Shown: in pieces, positions 43,328 through 51,416 of the stretch
Numbering within the stretch: the stretch's first letter is position 1
Layout of the letters: every line of letters starts with the position of its first letter
Source: DASSKP01 sp035695045
GTDB lineage: Bacteria > Actinomycetota > Actinomycetes > JAFAQI01
Reading direction: 5' to 3'
Length of the DNA: 64,000 bases
Assembly: GCA_035695045.1 (NCBI GenBank)
Contig: DASSEX010000066.1
Span: 7,778 to 71,777 of the forward strand
Made by a program: the position numbers and the translations under genes
The notes under the pieces: generated by a model
The model's database searches: none
Seen by the model: the letters and a program-made list of their open reading frames with translations, nothing else
What the model was told of the DNA's origin: nothing

Positions 43328-43334
43328 GCCGCCG

Positions 43335-43340
43335 AGCCTA
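43335..43340 (-). promoter_or_regulatory. -10 box for leaderless MetE-like/ligA mRNA
   Basis: TAGGCT on the minus strand, 7 bases before the ATG at 43327. Confidence 0.5.
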
Positions 43341-43416
43341 ATGACCTGGCCATCACCCGCGGGGCAGTCGCTCGTTCACCACATGACGTGTTCGCTCATC
43401 GACGGGATGTCCTGCT

Positions 43417-44700
43417 GTGTCGCTGACCCGACGCCGGCTGCTGCTCGCCACTGCCGGCAGCGCGGCGGGCGCCGCCCTGGGCGGGGCCGCCGCGAGCTCC
43501 TCGGCGGCTCCCACCGGTCAGCTGCCGCCGCCGCGACAGTCCGGTCTCGATCACATCGTCGTCGTGATGATGGAGAACCGTTCGTTCAACCATTTCCTCG
43601 GCTGGGTCCCGGGCGCGGACGGCAGGCAAGCCGGTCTCGTCTACCTGGACGACCACGGCCGTCCGCACCACACGCATCACCTGTCGACGCGACAGGGATG
43701 TGGCTTCAACGATCCGGCACACACCTACTGGGCTGGACGCACGCAGCTCAACAACGGCCGCTGCGACGGGTTCGCCCGCGGTCGAAACGACTCCTTCGCG
43801 CTCGGCTACTACAGCCGTGACGACCTACCGTTCTACGGTCCGCTCGCGTCCGTCGCCACCGTCTGCGACCGGTCGTTCGCGTCCGTGCTGACGTCAACGC
43901 TGCCGAATCGCAACTACGTCCATGCCGGTCGTACTGACCGGATGGACAACCACTTCTTCATCTCGAGAATGCCGACGATCTGGGACCGGCTGGCGGACGG
44001 CGGAGTCCCCGCAACGTATTACTACTTCGACGTCCCCTACCTCAGCCTCTGGGGTAATCGCTACGCGAGCATGTCGCAGCGGTTCGACCAGTTCCTCCTG
44101 CAAGCGGCAAGCGGCACGCTGCCGCAGGTCAGCTACGTCGAACCACCGTTCGACGGTCGCGCCCCCTTCGGCGCCGCGGACGACCATCCGCACTGCGACA
44201 TTCATCGCGGCCAGGCTTTCCTGTCCGTGGTCGCGCAGGCGCTGGTCAACTCACCACTGTGGCCCAAGACGGCACTCGTCATCACCTATGACGAGTGGGG
44301 CGGGTTCTTCGACCACGTCCCCCCGCCGCGGCTGCCCGACGAACCGCCGCTTGCAGGCAGGGACCGTCACCAGGCAGGCTTCCGCGTCCCGACCATCATC
44401 CTGTCGCCGTTCGCACGCCGCGGGAGGGTCGACCACGGGGTCTACGACCACGCCTCGATCGTGAAGCTCATCACCTGGCGCTTCGGGCTGAAGTCGCTCG
44501 CGACCCGCGACCGCTACACGCGCAACCTCGCACGTGCGCTGGACTTCCGACTGCCCGACCCGTCTGTGCCCTTGTTGCCGGTCGTTCCCGACCCCGGCCC
44601 GCACGAATGCGGCGCGCCCGGTGTCGGGATGGCCCTGGACGAGTCCTGGGCGGAGGAGCTGAAGACCACGATGACCGGCAGCGCGTGGCGCCACGTCTGA
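43417..44700 (+). CDS. Tat-exported phosphoesterase (phospholipase C family), copy 1
   Basis: 427 residues from GTG 43417. The Tat signal TRRRLLLATAGSAAGAALGG is followed by the family start DHIVVVMMENRSFNHFLGW (Asn/Ser in ENRSF is the metal/nucleophile region) and downstream metal-site motifs DDHPHCDI, YDEWGGFFDHV and YDHASIVKLI. This is the bacterial phospholipase C/acid phosphatase superfamily (alkaline-phosphatase fold). The substrate is unknown: phospholipids or phosphate esters. It is closely related to the gene at 46030. The 103-base gap that follows contains a CGAGG-TCG-CCTCG stem. Confidence 0.9.
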   Translation: MSLTRRRLLLATAGSAAGAALGGAAASSSAAPTGQLPPPRQSGLDHIVVVMMENRSFNHFLGWVPGADGRQAGLVYLDDHGRPHHTHHLSTRQGCGFNDPAHTYWAGRTQLNNGRCDGFARGRNDSFALGYYSRDDLPFYGPLASVATVCDRSFASVLTSTLPNRNYVHAGRTDRMDNHFFISRMPTIWDRLADGGVPATYYYFDVPYLSLWGNRYASMSQRFDQFLLQAASGTLPQVSYVEPPFDGRAPFGAADDHPHCDIHRGQAFLSVVAQALVNSPLWPKTALVITYDEWGGFFDHVPPPRLPDEPPLAGRDRHQAGFRVPTIILSPFARRGRVDHGVYDHASIVKLITWRFGLKSLATRDRYTRNLARALDFRLPDPSVPLLPVVPDPGPHECGAPGVGMALDESWAEELKTTMTGSAWRHV

Positions 44701-44803
44701 CCGCTTTGCCCCGGGTCGAGGTCGCCTCGAGGCCCGCGCAGACAGGAATTCATCCCCGCGGCGGCGAACAGTCCTGTGTCCCCCGCCCTGACAGGAGACC
44801 TCC

Positions 44804-46024
44804 TTGCGCCGAACGATGAAGATCGCCGCGACGGCGGTCGCAATGGCATCTGCGATCGCGGTTCCCGCCTCCGCGCATCGCTCCGGTCATCCGGCGTTCG
44901 CGGCGCCGGCCGGACCGGCGCTCGGCATCAAGCACGTCTTCGTCATCGTGCTCGAGAACAAGTCCTTCAAGGAGGCGTACGACGCCTCGACCGGGCGCTA
45001 CCTCAGTTCGACGCTCGCCCAGCAGGGCACGCTGCTCACGCAGTACTACGGCGTCGCGCACCTCTCCAACCCGAACTACATCGCGATGATGTCGGGGCAG
45101 GGCCCCAACCCGCTCAACCAGTCCGACTGCCAGGACTACGTCGACTTCGAGCCTTCCCCCGCCGTCATGGACCCGCGCGGCAACGGCCAGGCCGTCGGGC
45201 AGGGCTGTGTCTACCCCTCCAACGTGCTGACACTGCCCGACCAGCTCGCGGCCAAGGGCCTCACCTGGCACGGCTACATGGAGGACATGGGCAACGACAC
45301 GACGCGTGAGCCGGCCCACTGCGGTGAGCCGGCGTCCTCCGCCGGCACCGGCATGCAGGACGGCACCCAGACCGCGAAGGCCACCGACCAGTACGCCGCC
45401 CGGCACAACCCGTTCGTCTACTTCCACTCGCTCATCGACTCCGGCAGCTGTCACGCCAACGTGGTGCCGCTGAGCAACCTGACCACCGACCTCGCCAGCG
45501 CGGACACGACACCGAACTTCTCGTTCATCACGCCCGACCTGTGCAGTGACGGTCACGACTCCCCGTGCGCCGACGGTCGCCCCGGTGGTCTCGCGTCCAT
45601 CGACGACTTCCTGTCGACGTGGATCCCGCGGATCCAGGCCTCGCCGGCCTACCAGCAGGACGGCCTCATCGTCATCACGACCGACGAGTCCGAGTGGAAC
45701 CAGTCGCAGCAGGACTCCACCGCGTGCTGTGGCGAGCAGGTCGGTCCCGACTCACCGATGCCGGGCATCACCGGCCCCGGCGGCGGCCTGACCGGAGCGC
45801 TCCTCGTCGGCCGGTGCGTCGCGGCCGGCCAGACCGACGCGACTCCCTACAACCACTACTCGTTGCTCCGCAGCCTCGAGGACCTGTTCGGCGTCACCAC
45901 CGGCGGTGCCGACGGCAAGGGACATCTCGGGTACGCCGCGGGCGACGGTGTCTCCTCCTTCGGGCCCGACGTCTTCTCGGCGTGCCCTGACGCGGCTCCG
46001 ACGGCCGTCGCTCTGAAGGGTTGA
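44804..46024 (+). CDS. Sec-exported phosphoesterase family protein
   Basis: 406 residues. TTG at 44804 is chosen because AGGAG sits 6 bases upstream (AGGAGACCTCC); the ATG four codons later has no site. A signal peptide ends near PASAHRS. Family motifs are VFVIVLENKSFKEAY, GVAHLSNPNYIAMMSG and ITTDESEWNQ, more like the acid-phosphatase branch than its two neighbours. Several cysteine pairs suggest disulfides. The C-terminus shows YNHYSLLRSLEDLFGV. It lies between two closely related phospholipase-C-type paralogues and is probably co-transcribed with them. Confidence 0.88.
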   Translation: MRRTMKIAATAVAMASAIAVPASAHRSGHPAFAAPAGPALGIKHVFVIVLENKSFKEAYDASTGRYLSSTLAQQGTLLTQYYGVAHLSNPNYIAMMSGQGPNPLNQSDCQDYVDFEPSPAVMDPRGNGQAVGQGCVYPSNVLTLPDQLAAKGLTWHGYMEDMGNDTTREPAHCGEPASSAGTGMQDGTQTAKATDQYAARHNPFVYFHSLIDSGSCHANVVPLSNLTTDLASADTTPNFSFITPDLCSDGHDSPCADGRPGGLASIDDFLSTWIPRIQASPAYQQDGLIVITTDESEWNQSQQDSTACCGEQVGPDSPMPGITGPGGGLTGALLVGRCVAAGQTDATPYNHYSLLRSLEDLFGVTTGGADGKGHLGYAAGDGVSSFGPDVFSACPDAAPTAVALKG

Positions 46025-46029
46025 CGCGG

Positions 46030-47349
46030 ATGTCACCGCTGACCAGACGTCAGCTCCTTCTGGGCACTGCCGCGACCGCGGCCGGCGCGGCCGTCGGCAC
46101 GTCGCTCGCCACCCCGGCGAAGCGCCTGATCACGTCGACCCGGATGCCCAGCCCGGCGGACAGCGGCATCGACCACATCGTGGTCGTCGTCATGGAGAAC
46201 CGCTCGTTCGACCACTACCTCGGGTGGTTGCCGGGCGCGGACGGCGTACAGGCCGGGCTGACCTACCTCGACGACAGCGGCGCCCCGCACCAGACGCACC
46301 ACCTGACCGAGCGCCAGGGCTGCGGCTTCAACGACCCGGACCACTCCTACGAAGGCGGCCGCGTCCAGTACGACGGCGGCGCGTGCGACGGGTTCCGCAA
46401 GGGCGGCAACGACGACTTCGCGCTCGGCTACTACACGGCCGACGACCTGCCGTTCTACGCGCCACTGACCAAGCAGGCGACCACCTTCGACAAGTGGTTC
46501 TGCTCGATCATGTCGTCGACATACCCCAACCGCTACTACACGCACGCCGGTCGCACCGAGCGCAAGGACAACGCGATGGTGACGACCGGCATGCCGACGG
46601 TCTGGGACCGCCTCGCGTCCGCCAACGTCACCGCCAACTACTACTTCAGCGACCTGCCCTTCCTCGCGCTGTGGGGTGAGAAGTACGTCGACATCTGCCG
46701 ACCGGTCGACACGTTCTTCGCCCAGGCCGCGTCCGGAACGCTTCCGCAGTTCAGCTATCTGGACCCGTTCTTCCTCGGTGAGGACCAGGGTGGCTCGAAC
46801 GACGACCACCCGCACGCGGACATCTGGCGCGGCCAGGCTTTCGTGTCCCTGGTCGCGCAGGCGATCGTCAACTCGCCGCTGTGGTCCAAGACCGCGCTGA
46901 TCGTGACCTACGACGAGTGGGGCGGCTTCTTCGACCACGTGGCACCGCCACAGCTCCCGGACGACGTGCCGGCGCCGGGCAGCGGCGACTTCGACCACTC
47001 CCAGGCAGGCTTCCGGGTGCCTGCGTTCGTGCTGTCGCCCTATGCGCGTCGCGGAGCGATCCAGGGCGCACCTGCCACCGGCGCCTTCGACCACACGTCG
47101 ATGCTGAAGTTCGCGCAGTGGCGATGGAACCTCGACCCGCTCTCCCCACGCGTCGATGCCGCGGCGAACATCGCGGACGTCCTCGACTTCGCCAACCCGG
47201 ACTTCTCCGTGCCGAGCCTCCCGGTCGTCGTCGATCCCGGCCCGCACATCTGCGGCTCCCCCGACACCGGGATGGCGGCCGAGGACCCCTTCTGGGTGGA
47301 GCTCCGCGACTACGTCCGCGCCCATCCGGCCTGGCGGCATGTCGTCTGA
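46030..47349 (+). CDS. Tat-exported phosphoesterase (phospholipase C family), copy 2
   Basis: 439 residues. The ATG at 46030 is used because GAAGGG lies 9 bases upstream; the TTG at 46021 overlaps the preceding stop and would have no spacing. Tat signal LTRRQLLLGTAATAAGAAVG. The motifs match copy 1 almost position by position: DHIVVVVMENRSFDHYLGW, CGFNDPDHSY, FALGYYTADDLPFY, YDEWGGFFDHV, FDHTSMLKFAQWRW. It begins 5 bases after the preceding gene ends, so the three genes form an operon. Confidence 0.9.
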   Translation: MSPLTRRQLLLGTAATAAGAAVGTSLATPAKRLITSTRMPSPADSGIDHIVVVVMENRSFDHYLGWLPGADGVQAGLTYLDDSGAPHQTHHLTERQGCGFNDPDHSYEGGRVQYDGGACDGFRKGGNDDFALGYYTADDLPFYAPLTKQATTFDKWFCSIMSSTYPNRYYTHAGRTERKDNAMVTTGMPTVWDRLASANVTANYYFSDLPFLALWGEKYVDICRPVDTFFAQAASGTLPQFSYLDPFFLGEDQGGSNDDHPHADIWRGQAFVSLVAQAIVNSPLWSKTALIVTYDEWGGFFDHVAPPQLPDDVPAPGSGDFDHSQAGFRVPAFVLSPYARRGAIQGAPATGAFDHTSMLKFAQWRWNLDPLSPRVDAAANIADVLDFANPDFSVPSLPVVVDPGPHICGSPDTGMAAEDPFWVELRDYVRAHPAWRHVV

Positions 47350-47391
47350 CTGACCACACCGGCGCGGCGCTGACATGACAAGGTGACGAAC

Positions 47392-48096
47392 ATGTCGGGC
47401 GCGGGGGGTCACGTCGCAGCGCTGCACCGCTACCCGGTGAAGTCGCTGGCCGGCGAGCAGGTCGAGCAGCTCGACTGTGACGAGCGCGGGTTCGTCGGCG
47501 ACCGGCTGTGGTCGGTGCGCACCGACGCAGGCAAGATCGGCAGCGGCAAGAACACCCGGCGCTTCGCCGCCGTCGACGGGCTGCTGCTCGTCCGTGCCCG
47601 GGTCAGGAGCGGTGGCGTCGAGCTCGCTTTCCCCGACGGACGCTGCTGTGACGTCGATGACGACGTTGCCGCGCAGTGGCTCAGCGCGCACAGTGGCGAG
47701 CCGCTGACACTGGCCCGGGAGTCGGACGTCAGTCACTTCGACGACGGGCCGGTGTCGATGCTCGGGCTCGCGTCCGTCGCCGCGCTGTCCGCCGAGGTCG
47801 GCGCCGACATCGACCCCTCACGGTTCCGCGCGAACGTCCTGGTCGAAGGCACACCAGCACTGGCCGAGGACGACCTCGTCGGTCAGCGGGTAGCGATCGG
47901 GACGGCCGTGTTCGAGGTCACGATGCGTTCCACTCGCTGCGTGATGATCGACATGGCGACGGCCGACCTGCCCGAGCAGCACGGCAACTTGCTCGCGGTC
48001 GGCCGGATGAACGAGACGTGCCTCGGCGTCATCGCCCGGGTCGTGCAGCCGGGTCGGGTCCGCGTCGGCGACAGGGTGCAGCCCCTGCCGTCGTGA
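47392..48096 (+). CDS. MOSC-domain protein
   Basis: 234 residues from ATG 47392 (AAGGTGA 6 bases upstream). The N-terminal beta-barrel (ALHRYPVKSLAGEQVEQL) is followed by the MOSC core with RFRANVLVEG and the conserved cysteine in STRCVMIDMAT, which in MOSC proteins binds molybdenum cofactor sulfur. It resembles the mARC/YcbX-like reductases and may reduce N-hydroxylated compounds, if a redox partner exists. It follows the phosphoesterases on the same strand. Confidence 0.9.
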   Translation: MSGAGGHVAALHRYPVKSLAGEQVEQLDCDERGFVGDRLWSVRTDAGKIGSGKNTRRFAAVDGLLLVRARVRSGGVELAFPDGRCCDVDDDVAAQWLSAHSGEPLTLARESDVSHFDDGPVSMLGLASVAALSAEVGADIDPSRFRANVLVEGTPALAEDDLVGQRVAIGTAVFEVTMRSTRCVMIDMATADLPEQHGNLLAVGRMNETCLGVIARVVQPGRVRVGDRVQPLPS

Positions 48097-48105
48097 CGGA
48101 CGGCG

Positions 48106-48312
48106 TCAGCTGCGTGCCGTGCGCGTCCGCGACGCCGTGGTCTTCTTCGCGGCCCGCCGGCGGGTGCGCCCGCCCTCCAGCCAGGCGAGGTCGTCACGCA
48201 GCGCCTCGATCAGCTCGTCGCGTGGCGCCGTGGCGGAGCGGACGGCGAGGCTGTAGCGCGTGATCACATCGAGCTCGGTCAGCTCGACACGGTCGTCGTC
48301 AGAGGCAGCCAT
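48106..48312 (-). CDS. Hypothetical protein, 68 residues
   Basis: An acidic helical N-terminal part (DDDRVELTELDVITRYSLAV, then APRDELIEALRDDLAWLEGG) is followed by a very basic tail RTRRRAAKKTTASRTRTARS. This polarity suggests an RNA- or DNA-binding tail on a helical core. No family recognised. The ATG at 48312 has no ribosome site but lies 6 bases after a TACGCT box. It is divergent from lepB. Confidence 0.65.
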   Translation of the reverse strand: MAASDDDRVELTELDVITRYSLAVRSATAPRDELIEALRDDLAWLEGGRTRRRAAKKTTASRTRTARS

Positions 48313-48318
48313 GACTGC

Positions 48319-48324
48319 AGCGTA
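48319..48324 (-). promoter_or_regulatory. -10 box for leaderless mRNA of the 68-residue protein
   Basis: TACGCT on the minus strand, 6 bases before the ATG at 48312. Confidence 0.45.
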
Positions 48325-48340
48325 GTGGCACGATGCAGCG

Positions 48341-49237
48341 GTGCCGTTGACCGCAGACGACGCCGCCAGCCAGCGTGATGACTCCCCTCGCGCCACTGAG
48401 GGCGGGGACCGGGCGACCACGCGACCATCGGGGCTGCGCCGGGAGCTGCCCTTTCTCGTGCTGATCGCGCTCGTGCTGGCGCTCCTCATCAAGACGTTTC
48501 TCGTCCAGGCGTTCTTCATCCCGTCCGGGTCGATGGAGCGCACCCTGCACGGTTGCACCGGCTGCCGCGGCGACCGGGTGCTCGTCAACAAGCTCGTCTA
48601 CCGGATCCGTGACCCACATCGCGGCGAGATCATCGTCTTCAAAGGTCCGCCGTCGTGGCAGCCGGAGTTCGTGCAGAGCAAGCCCGGCAACGCCGTGTCG
48701 CGGTTCCTGCACGAGGTCAGCGCTGCGCTCGGCGTCGCCGCCCCGAGCAACAAGGACTTCATCAAGCGGGTCATCGGCATCGGTGGCGACCACGTCGTCT
48801 GCTGCGACAGCCGCGGCCGCATCACCGTCAACGGCCATCCGCTCAACGAGCCGTACATCTACCCCGGCGCACATCCGTCGGACCAGCCGTTCGACGTCGT
48901 GGTCCCGAAGGGGCGACTGTGGGTGATGGGCGACCACCGCAACGACTCCGCGGACTCGCGCGCCCACCAGGACGACCACCTCGGCACGATCCCGCTGAAC
49001 GACGTGATCGGCCGAGCCTTCGTGCGGGTCTGGCCTCCGAACCGCTGGGGTGTGCTGAGCGTGCCCAAGACCTTCCAGCAGCACGGCCTGGTCGCGATCG
49101 GCCTGCCTGCGCTGGGATTGATCAGCGGTGCGTCGCGGCGATGGTCGCGGAGCCGACGACGCGCGTTCCGTCGTAGAAAGCCGCCGTCTGCCCGGGCGCG
49201 ATCCCCCGAGGTGTCGGGCCGCCGAACGAGACCGTGA
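48341..49237 (+). CDS. lepB: Signal peptidase I
   Basis: 298 residues. One N-terminal transmembrane helix (LPFLVLIALVLALLIKTFLV, about 37-56) is followed by the catalytic Ser in FFIPSGSMERTL and catalytic Lys in DFIKRVIGIGGD. Boxes GDHVVC and VMGDHRNDSADSR (box E) complete the S26 set. It cleaves signal peptides of exported proteins at the outer membrane face. The normal domain ends near WGVLSVP; about 40 further residues form a basic tail (SRRWSRSRRRAFRRRK) encoded antisense to the end of mnmA. GTG at 48341 has no clear ribosome site. Confidence 0.93.
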   Translation: MPLTADDAASQRDDSPRATEGGDRATTRPSGLRRELPFLVLIALVLALLIKTFLVQAFFIPSGSMERTLHGCTGCRGDRVLVNKLVYRIRDPHRGEIIVFKGPPSWQPEFVQSKPGNAVSRFLHEVSAALGVAAPSNKDFIKRVIGIGGDHVVCCDSRGRITVNGHPLNEPYIYPGAHPSDQPFDVVVPKGRLWVMGDHRNDSADSRAHQDDHLGTIPLNDVIGRAFVRVWPPNRWGVLSVPKTFQQHGLVAIGLPALGLISGASRRWSRSRRRAFRRRKPPSARARSPEVSGRRTRP

Positions 49238-50189
49238 GGCCGCCGACGGCCGGCTCGACGGTCGCCGGGAACGTCTCGCCGTGCGCGCGCAGCTGCGCGG
49301 ACAGGCCGGTCGGGAGATGCGGCGCCGGCCCCGCCCACGTCGGCTGCTCGGTGGTGAGTGCGGAGACCGTCAGCATCTCTTCCGGGCCGACGGTGACCGT
49401 GCCGGTGACGGGCTCCACGTCCAGCACGTAGCGAGGCTTGCCGTCGGGCGCGGGTCGCCCCAGTCGCAGTCCCCGGCGCTGCCCGACGGTGAAGGAGAAC
49501 GCGCCGTCGTGTCCGCCGACGACGTCGCCGCTGACCGCGTCGACGAACTGCCCCGGCTGCTCGCCGAGCCGCTGGTGCAACCAGCCGCGGGTGTCGCCAT
49601 CGGCGATGAAGCAGATGTCATGGCTGTCCGGCTTGTCGGCGACGGCGAGCCCGCAGCTCGCCGCCTCGGCGCGTACGTCGTCCTTCAGCGAGTCACCGAG
49701 CGGGAACAGCGCATGCGCGATCTGCTCCGGGCTGAGGACGGCGAGGACGTAGGACTGGTCCTTGCCCGGATCGACCGCGCGGTGCAGCGCACCGCCGAAG
49801 ATGCGCGCATAGTGGCCGGTGCAGACGGCGTCGAAGCCGAGCGCGAGCGCGCGGTCGAGCACCGCGGCGAACTTGATCCGCTCGTTGCACCGCACGCACG
49901 GGTTCGGCGTTCGGCCGGCGGCGTACTCAGCGACGAAGTCGTCGACGACGTCACGACCGAAGCGTTCGGCGACGTCCCACACGTAGAAGGGAATGCCGAG
50001 CACGTCGGCCGCGCGTCGCGCATCCCTCGCGTCCTCCAGCGAGCAGCATCCGCGGGCTCCGTCGCGGTGCGAAGCCGGCGTCGCGGACAGCGCGAGATGG
50101 ACACCGGTGACGTCGTGACCAGCGTCGACGGCGCGCGCTGCAGCGACCGCGGAGTCGACGCCGCCGGACATAGCGGCGAGTACCTTCAC
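49122..50189 (-). CDS. mnmA: tRNA-specific 2-thiouridylase
   Basis: Adenylates U34 of Lys, Glu and Gln tRNAs and transfers sulfur to give 2-thiouridine. 355 residues from GTG 50189, overlapping the cysteine desulfurase stop (GTGA). The PP-loop SGGVDSAVAA is near residue 8, the first catalytic Cys in TPNPCVRCNERIKF, and the second in HDICFIADGD. C-terminal SFTVGQRRGL and the beta-barrel follow. Its last 116 bases overlap lepB in antisense. Confidence 0.96.
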   Translation of the reverse strand: MKVLAAMSGGVDSAVAAARAVDAGHDVTGVHLALSATPASHRDGARGCCSLEDARDARRAADVLGIPFYVWDVAERFGRDVVDDFVAEYAAGRTPNPCVRCNERIKFAAVLDRALALGFDAVCTGHYARIFGGALHRAVDPGKDQSYVLAVLSPEQIAHALFPLGDSLKDDVRAEAASCGLAVADKPDSHDICFIADGDTRGWLHQRLGEQPGQFVDAVSGDVVGGHDGAFSFTVGQRRGLRLGRPAPDGKPRYVLDVEPVTGTVTVGPEEMLTVSALTTEQPTWAGPAPHLPTGLSAQLRAHGETFPATVEPAVGGLTVSFGGPTPRGIAPGQTAAFYDGTRVVGSATIAATHR

Positions 50190-51376
50190 GACGCCGTGGC
50201 CTCGCCGCCGGCTGCCGCACGCGCGCGATCGACGACGGGCGCGATCGCCTCGACGAGCGCGTCGACGTCGCTCATCTCCGACGTGTGCCCGAGGGTGAAC
50301 CGCAGTGACGCCCGGGCGCGCGCCTCGTCCTGGCCCATGGCGAGAAGAACGTGACTCGGCCGTGCGACACCCGCAGAGCACGCAGACCCCGTCGAACACT
50401 CGATACCGCGCGCGTCGAGGAGCATCAGCAGCGCGTCCCCTTCACACCCGGAGAAGGAGAAGTGCGCGTTGCCCGGGAGCCGTCGGGACGGGTCGAGCGA
50501 CTCGTCGCCGTTCAACAGAGCGGACGGCACCGCCCCGCGGACCCGCGCCACGAGGTCGTCGCGCAGCACGCGCAACCGCTCCGCGCGCGCCGGCTGCTCC
50601 TTGACGGCTACCTCAGCGGCCACCGCGAGTGCGGCCACCGCCGGCACGTCCAACGTGCCCGAGCGCACGTCGCGTTCCTGACCGCCACCGTGCAGGACGG
50701 GCACGCAGTCCACGTCGCGCCCGAGCAGCAGCACTCCTGCGCCGATCGGGCCGCCGAACTTGTGCCCGGTCAGCGTCATCGCATCGACGCCGGTCACGGC
50801 GAAGTCGACGGGAAGCTGCCCGACCGCCTGGACCGCATCCGTGTGCATCGGGACGCCGTACTCGTGCGCGATCTCAGCGAGCTCGGCAATCGGCTGGATG
50901 GTCCCGACCTCGTTGTTGGCCCACATGATGCTGACGAGCGCGACCTCGTCGCCGTGCGCGCTGAGGTGCTCGCGCAGCGTCGCGGGATCCACCCTTCCGG
51001 TCTCGTCGACCGGCAGCCAGGTGACCTGAGCCCCCTCCTCGGCGGCGAGCCACTCGGCGGAGTCCATGACCGCGTGGTGCTCGACCGCACTGGCGAGCAG
51101 CCGCACCCGTCGCGGGTCAGCCGCCCGGCGGGCCCAGAAGATGCCCTTCACGGCAAGGTTGTCGCTCTCCGTGCCGCCACTCGTGAACACGACCTCGGAG
51201 GGACGCGCGCCGAAGGCGGCAGCGACGGTCTCGCGCGACTCCTCGACCACCCGCCGGGCCCGCCGCCCAGCAGCGTGCAAGGACGACGCGTTGCCGGGCA
51301 CGCCGAGGTGGGCCGCCAACGCTTCGGCGGCCCGCGGGTGGATCGGCGTGCTCGCCGCGTGGTCGAGGTACGGCAT
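50186..51376 (-). CDS. Cysteine desulfurase
   Basis: PLP enzyme that takes sulfur from cysteine as a persulfide. 396 residues beginning MPYLDHAASTPIHPRAAEA. PLP lysine in LTGHKFGGPIG, and the persulfide Cys in ECSTGSACSAGVARPSHVL. It is the NifS/IscS type. Coupled directly to mnmA, so it probably supplies sulfur for tRNA thiolation, matching the iscS-mnmA pair of mycobacteria; it may also serve Fe-S assembly. A TACGCT box lies 7 bases before the ATG. Confidence 0.95.
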   Translation of the reverse strand: MPYLDHAASTPIHPRAAEALAAHLGVPGNASSLHAAGRRARRVVEESRETVAAAFGARPSEVVFTSGGTESDNLAVKGIFWARRAADPRRVRLLASAVEHHAVMDSAEWLAAEEGAQVTWLPVDETGRVDPATLREHLSAHGDEVALVSIMWANNEVGTIQPIAELAEIAHEYGVPMHTDAVQAVGQLPVDFAVTGVDAMTLTGHKFGGPIGAGVLLLGRDVDCVPVLHGGGQERDVRSGTLDVPAVAALAVAAEVAVKEQPARAERLRVLRDDLVARVRGAVPSALLNGDESLDPSRRLPGNAHFSFSGCEGDALLMLLDARGIECSTGSACSAGVARPSHVLLAMGQDEARARASLRFTLGHTSEMSDVDALVEAIAPVVDRARAAAGGEATAS

Positions 51377-51383
51377 CGGGACC

Positions 51384-51389
51384 AGCGTA
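51384..51389 (-). promoter_or_regulatory. -10 box for leaderless cysteine desulfurase mRNA
   Basis: TACGCT on the minus strand, 7 bases before the ATG at 51376, within the 40-base gap after the S9 peptidase gene. Confidence 0.5.
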
Positions 51390-51416
51390 ACCGTCCGCCG
51401 GCGCGGTCCCAGGGGG

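Noticed and set aside
44713..44735. Hairpin in the gap between the first two phosphoesterase genes
   Set aside because: Only a 5-bp stem, and the three genes look like one operon, so I did not call a terminator.
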